Shown here in pieces: positions 1-6,064 of a stretch of DNA of 6,236 nt (the first letter of the stretch is position 1; each line of letters begins with the position of its first letter). The stretch covers positions 1-6,236 of the forward strand of contig JAIVER010000078.1 in assembly GCA_023864145.1 (NCBI GenBank), written 5' to 3'. Under the pieces are notes generated by a model. It saw nothing but the letters and a program-made list of their open reading frames with translations, was not told the origin of the DNA and did not search any database. The DNA is from Thiohalomonas sp. GTDB lineage: Bacteria > Pseudomonadota > Gammaproteobacteria > GRL18. Both the position numbers and the translations under genes were made by a program.

Positions 1-91
1 GGAGCAGCAACGATACCGCCTTTTTTTTGTCAACTGTTTATATTTTTAAATTTTTTTCCTCTTTTGAGGAATGTGAAACTCTAAACTTTAG

Positions 92-117
92 ATATCATAA
101 GTAATACATTATGATAT
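92..117. promoter_or_regulatory. Perfect palindrome, candidate regulator operator for cbbM
   Basis: The arms atatcataa (92-100) and ttatgatat (109-117) are perfect inverted repeats of 9 bp around an 8-nt spacer. The centre lies about 65 bp upstream of the transcription start predicted from the promoter at 135-163, which is where LysR-type regulators such as CbbR typically place their recognition site. One TNA-N7-TNA element of the kind described for CbbR fits inside it (102-114). The even symmetry is not the canonical T-N11-A LysR box, so another dimeric regulator is possible. Seen: the palindrome. Inferred: its role and the identity of its binder. Confidence 0.5.
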
Positions 118-134
118 ACATAAAAAATTAAAGG

Positions 135-163
135 TTTACTTTATAGCTAAAAATTCGTATATT
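135..163 (+). promoter_or_regulatory. Candidate sigma70 promoter of cbbM
   Basis: A -35-like tttact (135-140, 4 of 6 consensus matches) and a -10-like tatatt (158-163, 5 of 6) are separated by exactly 17 bp. This predicts a start near 170 and an untranslated leader of about 190 nt. The mediocre -35 suits a promoter that needs an activator. AT-rich DNA yields many such matches by chance. The spacing and the position relative to the palindrome are the main support. Confidence 0.45.
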
Positions 164-227
164 CTATTTCTGATTTTACATGGGATTTAACTTTACTCAA
201 CTCACTGTTCACTGTTTTAAAGAAGAT

Positions 228-247
228 GCTTTTAAGAAAGCTTTTTT
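228..247 (+). promoter_or_regulatory. Leader hairpin with T-run, possible weak attenuator
   Basis: gcttt (228-232) and aaagc (237-241) form a 5-bp stem around a 4-nt loop, followed directly by six T residues (242-247). The shape is that of an intrinsic terminator, but the stem is short and has only two G:C pairs. If the promoter at 135-163 is used, the hairpin lies in the cbbM leader and could cause partial early termination or be inert. No leader peptide or known riboswitch fold was recognised. Confidence 0.25.
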
Positions 248-362
248 AAAGACACCGTTTTAACAACATAAGTTTTGTAAAGACCGTTTAAAAACTCAAC
301 TGTTTGCTCTTGAAAACGAAGAACACGGTTAAGTTATAAGAAATTTAATTAAGGAGTCCAAT

Positions 363-1745
363 ATGGATCAATCCGCACGTTATGCTGATTTAAGTTTAGA
401 TGAAGATAAGTTAATTGCCGATGGTGCCCACATGCTAGTCGCTTATACTATGCACCCGATGCCTGGTTTTGGTGGTTATCTGGAAACTGCTGCTCACTTC
501 GCAGCAGAATCATCAACAGGTACTAATGTTGAAGTTTCTACTACGGATGATTTCACCAAAAACCTTGATGCTTTAGTTTATGAAATAGACGAAGCTAAAG
601 GCATTATGAAAATTGCTTATCCTAATGATCTTTTTGACCGCAACGTTATTGATGGTCGTACCATGGTTGTTTCTTTCCTGACTCTTGCTATTGGTAACAA
701 CCAGGGCATGGGTGATGTTCAGGATGCACAGATGCAGGATTTCTATGTTCCACCTGCTATGTTAGCTCTTTTTGATGGTCCTGCTGTTGATATTACCGAT
801 ATGTGGAACCTGTTAGGTCGCTCCAGAACTGAAGGTGGTTATATTGCTGGTACTATCATTAAGCCTAAATTAGGCTTACGTCCAGAGCCATTTGCAGAAG
901 CTGCTTACCAGTTCTGGTTAGGTGGTGACTTCATTAAAAATGATGAGCCTCAAGGTAACCAGGTTTTCTGTCCTATGAAGAAAGTTTTACCTTTAGTTCA
1001 TGACGCTATGAAGCGTGCTCAGGACGAAACAGGCGAAGCGAAAATCTTCTCTATGAATATTACTGCTGATGATCACAATGAAATGTGTGCTCGTGCTGAC
1101 TTCGGTTTAGAAACATTTGGTGTAGATGCGCCTCGTCTAGCGTTCTTAGTTGATGGTTATGTTGGTGGTCCAGGTATGGTGACAACTGCTCGTCGTCAAT
1201 ACCCAAGCCAGTATTTACATTATCACCGTGCTGGTCATGGTGCAATCACTTCACCTTCATCAGTTCGTGGTTATACTGCATTTGTACTTGCTAAACTTTC
1301 TCGTCTTATGGGTGCTTCTGGTATCCACGTGGGTACTATGGGTTACGGTAAGATGGAAGGTGGTGCAGACGATAGAAACATCGCTTACATGATCGAACGT
1401 GACAGTGCTGATGGTCCTTTCTATCACCAAGAATGGCGTGGAATGAAGCCAACTACCCCAATTATTTCTGGTGGTATGAACGCGTTACGTCTACCAGGTT
1501 TCTTCGAGAACTTAGGTCACGGTAATCTCATTAACACTTCTGGTGGTGGTTCTTACGGACACATTGATTCTCCAGCAGCTGGTGCAGTCTCTTTACGTCA
1601 GTCTTATGATTGTTGGAAAGAAGGCGCTGACCCAATTGAATATGCAAAAGAACATAAAGAATTTGCTCGTGCATTTGAGTCATTCCCAGGTGATGCTGAT
1701 TCAATCTTCCCAGGTTGGAGAGACAAGCTAGGCGTTCATAAATAA
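363..1745 (+). CDS. cbbM: Form II ribulose-1,5-bisphosphate carboxylase/oxygenase (RuBisCO)
   Basis: This cytoplasmic enzyme carboxylates ribulose-1,5-bisphosphate with CO2 to give two 3-phosphoglycerates, the fixing step of the Calvin-Benson-Bassham cycle. Its 460 residues match the usual form II length. Catalytic positions are all present, one residue offset from Rhodospirillum rubrum numbering: E49, N112, K167 (in IIKPKLGL), the lysine that is carbamylated K192 with metal ligands D194 and E195 (in [11 protein letters not shown]), H288 (in HYHRAGHG), H322, loop-6 K330 (in [10 protein letters not shown]) and S369 (in [12 protein letters not shown]). The ATG follows an AAGGAG ribosome site (351-356) with a 6-nt gap, which fixes the start. 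No small subunit gene is present, as expected for form II. A strong terminator follows the gene, and the cbbQ/cbbO activase genes come next. Form II enzymes have low CO2/O2 specificity, suggesting a CO2-rich or low-oxygen habitat. Identity is essentially certain. Confidence 0.98.
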   Translation: MDQSARYADLSLDEDKLIADGAHMLVAYTMHPMPGFGGYLETAAHFAAESSTGTNVEVSTTDDFTKNLDALVYEIDEAKGIMKIAYPNDLFDRNVIDGRTMVVSFLTLAIGNNQGMGDVQDAQMQDFYVPPAMLALFDGPAVDITDMWNLLGRSRTEGGYIAGTIIKPKLGLRPEPFAEAAYQFWLGGDFIKNDEPQGNQVFCPMKKVLPLVHDAMKRAQDETGEAKIFSMNITADDHNEMCARADFGLETFGVDAPRLAFLVDGYVGGPGMVTTARRQYPSQYLHYHRAGHGAITSPSSVRGYTAFVLAKLSRLMGASGIHVGTMGYGKMEGGADDRNIAYMIERDSADGPFYHQEWRGMKPTTPIISGGMNALRLPGFFENLGHGNLINTSGGGSYGHIDSPAAGAVSLRQSYDCWKEGADPIEYAKEHKEFARAFESFPGDADSIFPGWRDKLGVHK

Positions 1746-1764
1746 AAAATGAATGTTAGCTTTA

Positions 1765-1798
1765 AGGGCTGAAGATACTTTCAAAGTACTTCACCCCT
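1765..1798 (+). promoter_or_regulatory. Stem-loop in the cbbM 3' untranslated region
   Basis: An imperfect hairpin pairs tgaag (1770-1774) with cttca (1789-1793) and tactt (1776-1780) with aagta (1784-1788). A1775 is bulged, the apical loop is 3 nt, and there is further GGG/CCC pairing at the base. It lies 14 nt before the terminator stem and has no T-run of its own. A role in protecting the cbbM mRNA 3' end is possible but inferred. Confidence 0.45.
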
Positions 1799-1811
1799 CA
1801 GTACTAAAATT

Positions 1812-1841
1812 AAAAGCCCCTGATTTTAGGGGCTTTTTTTT
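1812..1841 (+). terminator. Rho-independent terminator after cbbM
   Basis: aaaagcccct (1812-1821) pairs perfectly with aggggctttt (1828-1837) around a 6-nt loop, and the T-tract runs on to 1841. It is a textbook intrinsic terminator 66 bp past the cbbM stop. It should end most cbbM transcripts and leave cbbQ and cbbO to read-through or to their own promoter. The stem is symmetrical with an A-run on its left side, so it could also act on transcripts from the other strand. Confidence 0.92.
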
Positions 1842-1864
1842 CAAAGCTTTTCAACATAAAGCAA

Positions 1865-1893
1865 TACAAAACATTAGATTCTCTTTGTATATT
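1865..1893 (+). promoter_or_regulatory. Candidate promoter of the cbbQ-cbbO operon
   Basis: A -10-like tatatt (1888-1893) stands 17 bp from a poor -35-like tacaaa (1865-1870, 3 of 6 matches). The 9-mer gtatattct (1887-1895) around the -10 is identical to the one at the cbbM candidate promoter (157-165). An inverted repeat atacaaa/tttgtat (1864-1870, 1884-1890) overlaps both boxes, and atacaaa recurs at 1923-1929. Its place just after a strong terminator makes a promoter here sensible, but the AT-rich background weakens the call. Confidence 0.35.
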
Positions 1894-1956
1894 CTTTTTT
1901 TCTTTTAAAGCAAGAAAAGACCATACAAATATAAAAACCACTAATAGGTAATAAAA

Positions 1957-2766
1957 ATGAGTGATCAAAATATTGAGCAATACTTAATTAATGAAGAGCC
2001 ATTTTATCAAGCACAAGATAATGAAGTTGCACTGTATGAAGCTGCTTATAACAGTCGTTTACCCGTTATGATCAAAGGCCCAACGGGTTGTGGTAAGTCT
2101 CGTTTTATTGAACATATGGCCTGGAAATTACAAAAGCCATTAATTACTGTGGCCTGTAATGAAGATATGACTGCTTCTGATCTCGTTGGTCGTTATTTAT
2201 TAGATGCCAATGGTACACGCTGGTTAGATGGCCCATTAACCATTGCTGCCCGTATTGGTGCAATTTGTTATTTAGATGAAATCGTTGAAGCTCGTCAGGA
2301 TACCACCGTCGTTATTCACCCATTAACGGATCATCGTCGTAACCTGCCATTAGATAAAAAAGGTGAGCTGATCAATGCACACCCTGACTTTCAATTAGTC
2401 ATTTCTTATAACCCGGGTTATCAGAGCTTGATGAAAGATTTAAAGCAATCAACCAAACAACGCTTTACTGCTTTAGATTTTGATTACCCCAGTGCCAATA
2501 CAGAAGCAGGAATTGTTGCAAAAGAAGCGGATATTGATATAGAGACGGCTTCTAAACTCGTTAAAATTGCAGAAAGCGCCAGAAACTTGAAAGGTCACGG
2601 TTTGGATGAAGGTATTTCTACCCGATTGATGGTTTATGCTGCGCAATTAATGAATCATGGAGTTGCTCAAAATGATGCTTGTCGTATGGCCCTCGTCAGA
2701 CCGATAACGGATGATGCTGATATTCTCAGTACACTTAATCATGCCGTTGATGCGGTCTTTGATTAA
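1957..2766 (+). CDS. cbbQ: CbbQ, MoxR-type AAA+ ATPase of RuBisCO activase
   Basis: This is the ATP-driven motor of the CbbQO-type RuBisCO activase. In characterised relatives, a CbbQ hexamer carries one CbbO and hydrolyses ATP to release inhibitory sugar phosphates from RuBisCO. The 269 residues show Walker A GPTGCGKS (41-48), Walker B ICYLDE (103-108), a sensor-1-like N152 in ISYNPGY, a candidate arginine finger R169 in TKQRF and a sensor-2-like R223 in STRL. Length and motif order fit the CbbQ/NorQ/GvpN branch of the MoxR AAA+ family. Position directly after cbbM and before cbbO decides for CbbQ over NorQ, which pairs with nitric oxide reductase. The ATG has a modest AGGT site at 1946-1949. 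The stop is 16 bp before the next start, so the two are probably co-transcribed. Confidence 0.95.
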   Translation: MSDQNIEQYLINEEPFYQAQDNEVALYEAAYNSRLPVMIKGPTGCGKSRFIEHMAWKLQKPLITVACNEDMTASDLVGRYLLDANGTRWLDGPLTIAARIGAICYLDEIVEARQDTTVVIHPLTDHRRNLPLDKKGELINAHPDFQLVISYNPGYQSLMKDLKQSTKQRFTALDFDYPSANTEAGIVAKEADIDIETASKLVKIAESARNLKGHGLDEGISTRLMVYAAQLMNHGVAQNDACRMALVRPITDDADILSTLNHAVDAVFD

Positions 2767-2782
2767 TAAGGATTGAGTCACT

Positions 2783-3175
2783 ATGAATAGCATTGATGTA
2801 AGTGTTGATTTTTCTTTTCAGGGGAAACATTACACCCCAGTCATCACCATTGAGCTGGATAGCTTTATTCAACAAAAAGAGCCTACGTCTTTTCATCGTC
2901 TCATTGCCAATCAACATGAAATTGATTGCTACTCCTACTTATATGAAGTAATGGAGTCCAGTGCTATTTTTTATGGTAATCCTCAGGGGTTAGCAGTAGA
3001 GCATACACAAAATGATCAGTTTAATTTAGATGGCTATGTGAAACAATCCAGAGAAAATGAACTGCTTGAAACAATTTTACAAATTGCACAGCAAGAAATG
3101 AACATCTCTGACTTTACTGAGAACCAATCACTTAAAAATGCGTTATTACAGGCATATAGACTTGGCAATAGCTAA
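2783..3175 (+). CDS. Unrecognised 130-residue protein between cbbQ and cbbO
   Basis: I do not recognise a family. The product is small and probably soluble, with no signal peptide or membrane segment. Residues 5-28 alternate polar and hydrophobic positions around a GKHYTP turn, suggesting a beta-hairpin. Residues 30-62 and 90-127 look helical, and the protein is acidic and rich in Gln, Asn and Glu. The start has an AAGGA site (2768-2772) 10 nt upstream. The gene begins 16 bp after the cbbQ stop and ends 48 bp before cbbO, on the same strand and with similar composition, so it is a real operon member. Location suggests a partner, adaptor or assembly factor of the CbbQO activase or of form II RuBisCO. 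That role is inferred from context only. Confidence 0.82.
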   Translation: MNSIDVSVDFSFQGKHYTPVITIELDSFIQQKEPTSFHRLIANQHEIDCYSYLYEVMESSAIFYGNPQGLAVEHTQNDQFNLDGYVKQSRENELLETILQIAQQEMNISDFTENQSLKNALLQAYRLGNS

Positions 3176-3187
3176 AGAGCCTTTAGC
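3171..3187 (+). promoter_or_regulatory. Hairpin between the 130-residue gene and cbbO
   Basis: gctaaag (3171-3177) and ctttagc (3181-3187) are perfect 7-bp inverted repeats around a 3-nt loop. The left arm contains the TAA stop of the upstream gene (3173-3175). No T-run follows, so it is not an intrinsic terminator. It could mark an mRNA processing or stability site that adjusts cbbO expression relative to cbbQ, or it may be chance. Confidence 0.45.
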
Positions 3188-3223
3188 CTCAATATAAAGT
3201 TAAGTAACATTCGGGTACACAGC

Positions 3224-5497
3224 ATGGATGAAGAATTACTAGAGCAATACCGAAATCAATTAAAATGCAGCTTCGAACAGCTTGATGATACCTTTGAAGA
3301 CTGCATGCTTGAAGCCTTTACCTCCCTGTCCGATCAGGGGATTAAAAATTACCTTAAAGGTGCTTCATTAGTTTGCATGATTGGGCGTGGTTTTGAGCCC
3401 GTACTGGTCTATCTGGAAGAAATGCCACAAGTGGCTAAATTATTAGGTGAAAGCTGCTTAAGTACGGTTTCTCAGGCTGTATGGGATTTATCACGATCAC
3501 CTAACGGTAATTCAATCCCTCCTTTTTTAAATTCGATTGCCGAAGCTTCTCACCGTTTGGGTAGTGAGGAATTATTTCAAAAGTACCTCGACCTGTTATT
3601 TGACTTAGCAGAAAAAACAACAGGTTCTATTCATGGACATCATACAACCTTCCCAAGTCCAGGACTGCCGCTGTTACTAGCGAATGTACCTTATTTACTG
3701 AACCAGTTATCGCTTGAAGGTCTGCAAAACTGGGTTGATTATGGTGTTCGTAATTATCCTGATCACCCTGAACGTCAGGAAAATTATTTTTCGCTGCAAT
3801 CTGCTGATAGCAAAGCCATTTTACAGCGTGAACATCATGGCACATTATTTATTGATAATGAACGAAAGCTTAATTTATACCTTATGGCCTTATGGAATGT
3901 AAAATTCTACATGATCCCTTATTCCACAGGTTTTGATGAGTTGCGTAAACCTGTTCCCTATTTTGATAAATTAGGGGTGCGAGTGCCTGATGTTTTAGAT
4001 GACATTGTGGATGACACAAAAAAAGTGGTCACTAAAGGCATTGATCGTTACCGTGCAATTCTTTCGCATATTGTTGCCCATAAACGCTGCTCAACACCCA
4101 TTATTGCCGACAATTTCAGTCCTTTTCAGCGTGTTGCAATCGAAACCCTGGAAGATTCACGTGTGGAATTATTAGCCATGCGAATTTATCCCGGCCTGCG
4201 TTCAATATATATTTCGTTGCATCCTCGCCCCATAGAGGATGACTGTGATAATAAAATCGAGTCTTGTATTCGCCACCGTTTAGCGATGCTCTCTTACGCA
4301 ATTTTGAATCCCGATCATGGTTACAGCAATCCCGATATACTTGAATGCCGCGAACGTTTTTTTGCAGCGATGCATGAGAGTGAATCCAGCACATCTGAGA
4401 TGGCCTCTATTGCTATTTCTTTTATTGCAAAAACACGTCGCCAGACTGATCAATTAGCAAAAATGTATTTTAAAGATACCGAAATAGACTACCGTGATGA
4501 AAATCGCCATCTCTGGATCTATATTGAACTCAGTGATGATGAGGAAATGTTTGAAGATCGCAAACACCAGGATAAAAAAGAAGAGGAAGAGGAAGATAAA
4601 GGCCTGCCACCCAGGCACTATCATGAGTGGGATTATAATACTAAATCTTATCGCCCAGATTGGGTGAGTCTGTATGAAACTCTGCATCCACCAGGAAACC
4701 CGGCTGACATTGATGCCTTATTAGAAAAGCACGCACTATTAGCCAAACGTTTAAAACAATTACTGGACTTATTAAAACCACAGCAATATGTCCGTATTCG
4801 CTATCAGGAAGACGGCAGTGAGCTGGATTTAGATACCGCCATTCGCTCTCTGATTGATTTTAAGAGTGGTCATACGCCCGATCCGCGTATCAATATGAGC
4901 CATAGAAATGATGGACGTGATATTGCCGTCATGCTGTTATTGGACTTATCTGCCTCATTGAATGAAACGCCTCCAGGCAGTGATAAGACTATTTTACAAC
5001 TGAGTCAGGAAGCTGTTTCTTTACTGTCCTACGCAATTGAACATCTGGGTGATCAATTTGCTATCGCAGGGTTTTCGTCCAGTACCCGCCATGAAGTCCG
5101 TTACCAACATATCAAAGGTTATAGCGAACACTGGGGTGATCATGTTAAAGCTCGACTGGCTGCTATAGAAGCCGGTTATTCAACTCGCATGGGCGCAGCT
5201 TTACGCCATGCAGCTCATTATTTAGGAAATTGTCAGGCAGACAAAAAATTATTGTTAGTGCTGACCGATGGAGAACCGGCTGATATTGATGTCAATGATC
5301 CGAAATTATTAATTGAGGACACACGTAAAGCCGTACAAGAACTGGATCAGGACGGAATTTATACCTTTTGTATTAACCTCGATCCTCATGCTGATGAGTA
5401 TGTCCAAAATATTTTTGGCAAACAATTTTTAGTTATTGATAAAGTAGAACAACTACCCGAAAAATTACCCTATTTATTTATCTCTTTGACAGGGTGA
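3224..5497 (+). CDS. cbbO: CbbO, VWA-domain subunit of RuBisCO activase
   Basis: CbbO is the substrate-binding partner of CbbQ. In studied systems its C-terminal von Willebrand A domain recognises RuBisCO through a metal-ion-dependent adhesion site, while the rest of the protein sits on the CbbQ hexamer. The 757 residues fit the family. The N-terminal two thirds is largely helical. A very charged linker (about 437-459, including EEEEED) precedes a conserved middle segment with HEWDYNTKSYRPDW (467-480). The VWA domain covers about 566-757 and has a complete MIDAS: D574-L-S576-A-S578, T654 (in YSTRMG) and D682 (in LTDGEP). NorD is the paralogous alternative, but the cbbM-cbbQ context decides for CbbO. 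The ATG at 3224 has only a weak upstream GGGT (3213-3216), so translation may be poor, in keeping with the low CbbO:CbbQ ratio needed. No intrinsic terminator was seen after the stop. Confidence 0.95.
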   Translation: MDEELLEQYRNQLKCSFEQLDDTFEDCMLEAFTSLSDQGIKNYLKGASLVCMIGRGFEPVLVYLEEMPQVAKLLGESCLSTVSQAVWDLSRSPNGNSIPPFLNSIAEASHRLGSEELFQKYLDLLFDLAEKTTGSIHGHHTTFPSPGLPLLLANVPYLLNQLSLEGLQNWVDYGVRNYPDHPERQENYFSLQSADSKAILQREHHGTLFIDNERKLNLYLMALWNVKFYMIPYSTGFDELRKPVPYFDKLGVRVPDVLDDIVDDTKKVVTKGIDRYRAILSHIVAHKRCSTPIIADNFSPFQRVAIETLEDSRVELLAMRIYPGLRSIYISLHPRPIEDDCDNKIESCIRHRLAMLSYAILNPDHGYSNPDILECRERFFAAMHESESSTSEMASIAISFIAKTRRQTDQLAKMYFKDTEIDYRDENRHLWIYIELSDDEEMFEDRKHQDKKEEEEEDKGLPPRHYHEWDYNTKSYRPDWVSLYETLHPPGNPADIDALLEKHALLAKRLKQLLDLLKPQQYVRIRYQEDGSELDLDTAIRSLIDFKSGHTPDPRINMSHRNDGRDIAVMLLLDLSASLNETPPGSDKTILQLSQEAVSLLSYAIEHLGDQFAIAGFSSSTRHEVRYQHIKGYSEHWGDHVKARLAAIEAGYSTRMGAALRHAAHYLGNCQADKKLLLVLTDGEPADIDVNDPKLLIEDTRKAVQELDQDGIYTFCINLDPHADEYVQNIFGKQFLVIDKVEQLPEKLPYLFISLTG

Positions 5498-5500
5498 TAA

Positions 5501-5915
5501 CATTTAGTTGAAATTCTTAACCTGGAAAAAAGACCAGAAAAGATGCCGTACTTTTTATTAGTGGCCACATGGGGGCCAACAATTGGTGTCAGAGATCATA
5601 CAGAATCTCTGGCGATTGTTTTTGGTTCAACTATGCTGACAGCGATTATTATTGGCTAGATTTATGGTCGTAATAAACGGGCATAGTGTCGCACATGTAT
5701 CCTATTGGTTTACTTCCGGTTTTTTTACGCATTGGTGGCGTTAAATTTCTTCCCAAATCAAGAAGGAACTAGTGGATCGATGGAGAGAAAAAACGGCGTG
5801 TCCCACAATGATCGATTTAAATTCAAAAGATGAATCTCGTCACTGTATTGAGTGCTTTAGATGTCTTAACCTAAAAAAATCAGTTAACCCTGCCAGCAAC
5901 CAAAATTTAGCATAA
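5501..5915 (+). pseudogene. Decayed membrane 4Fe-4S (polyferredoxin-like) protein gene
   Basis: No single frame is open, but three consecutive frames join into one protein. Frame A (5501-5692) gives a hydrophobic segment ending in LTAIIIG, then a TAG (5657-5659), IYGRNKRA, a second TAG (5684-5686) and CR. Losing one base after 5692 moves to frame C, which reads MYPIGLLPVFLRIGGVKFLP (5695-5754). A second one-base loss moves to frame B (about 5757-5915), with KTACPTMIDL and then CIECFRC (5844-5864). With both TAGs read as former Trp codons and the Tyr of MYP as a former Cys, the order becomes hydrophobic helix, WCRxMCPIG, CPTM, CxxCxxC. This resembles the NapH/CcoG-like membrane iron-sulfur electron carriers. 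The N-terminus and everything after the cysteine cluster look missing. It starts 3 bp after the cbbO stop and is not functional. The exact family is uncertain. Confidence 0.75.
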
Positions 5916-6064
5916 ACAACCTAAAAGTCTGACTTATTATGTTCTATGAAGGAGCTGGCAGTCCCACATAATTATCAGAGCCCAATTAACCTTAAATTTC
6001 TCCATTACCTTTGCCAAAATAAGGCTCCAGCACTCATTGTAATTTAACTGCGTCGCAGTTGATT
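5916..6064. other. AT-rich non-coding remnant between pseudogene and transposase fragment
   Basis: No coding sequence could be supported on either strand. An inverted repeat ctgccagc (5890-5897) and gctggcag (5954-5961) flanks the left part, with a 56-nt spacer, and a compact palindrome lies at 6046-6060. This may be the junction left by an insertion, with one repeat arm inside the last codons of the pseudogene, but no target-site duplication was identified. Confidence 0.4.
6046..6060. repeat. Short perfect inverted repeat beside transposase fragment
   Basis: aactgcg (6046-6052) and cgcagtt (6054-6060) are perfect 7-bp arms around one base. Outer aattta (6041-6046) and taaatt (6066-6071) could extend the pairing with an internal bulge. 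It lies immediately downstream of the stop of the minus-strand transposase fragment. It may be a weak terminator or a scar of the insertion sequence. Confidence 0.4.

Larger units (their letters stand above)
1..362 (+). other. AT-rich control region upstream of cbbM
   Basis: This stretch has no gene I can support. The first 20 bases are GC-richer and are followed by a T8 run at 21-28, which could be the tail of an upstream element lying outside the window. The rest is very AT-rich. It holds a palindrome (92-117), a candidate promoter (135-163), a tandem repeat cactgtt at 203-209 and 210-216, a hairpin with a T-run (228-247) and a near-repeat (aaagacaccgtttta at 248-262, aaagaccgtttaaaa at 279-293). 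The 10-mer tcaactgttt occurs twice, at 30-39 and 296-305. cbbM control regions are usually bound by the LysR-type regulator CbbR, often encoded divergently, but no cbbR is visible here. Confidence 0.6.

Noticed and set aside
29..34. TTGACA on the minus strand as a divergent (cbbR) promoter
   Set aside because: No -10-like box is found at the right distance within the window, and no divergent gene is visible.
1..104. Short plus-strand open frame through the left edge, as the tail of an upstream gene
   Set aside because: The translation is low-complexity Phe/Ser-rich from a T-rich tract and shows no recognisable motif. It cannot be supported without sequence to the left.
1060..1245. Minus-strand open frame within cbbM
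   Set aside because: It lies wholly inside cbbM, whose residues there are conserved RuBisCO sequence. The His/Gln-rich translation is typical of an antisense shadow.
4116..4687. Minus-strand open frames within cbbO, one with a hydrophobic Phe-rich stretch
   Set aside because: They are antisense to cbbO. The Phe/Leu run is the complement of the Glu/Lys-rich linker codons, not a real membrane segment.
1957..5497. NorQ/NorD reading of the ATPase and VWA pair
   Set aside because: The families are close, but no nitric oxide reductase genes are present and the pair directly follows cbbM, which favours CbbQ/CbbO.
5543..5659. Possible independent 38-residue membrane peptide starting with MPYFLL
   Set aside because: It has no good ribosome site, and its sequence continues past the TAG into iron-sulfur protein motifs, so it is better read as the first part of the pseudogene.
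5501..5915. Programmed frameshifting or stop read-through to make one protein
   Set aside because: It would need two frameshifts and two stop read-throughs without slippery sites, and a cluster cysteine also appears lost. Decay is simpler.
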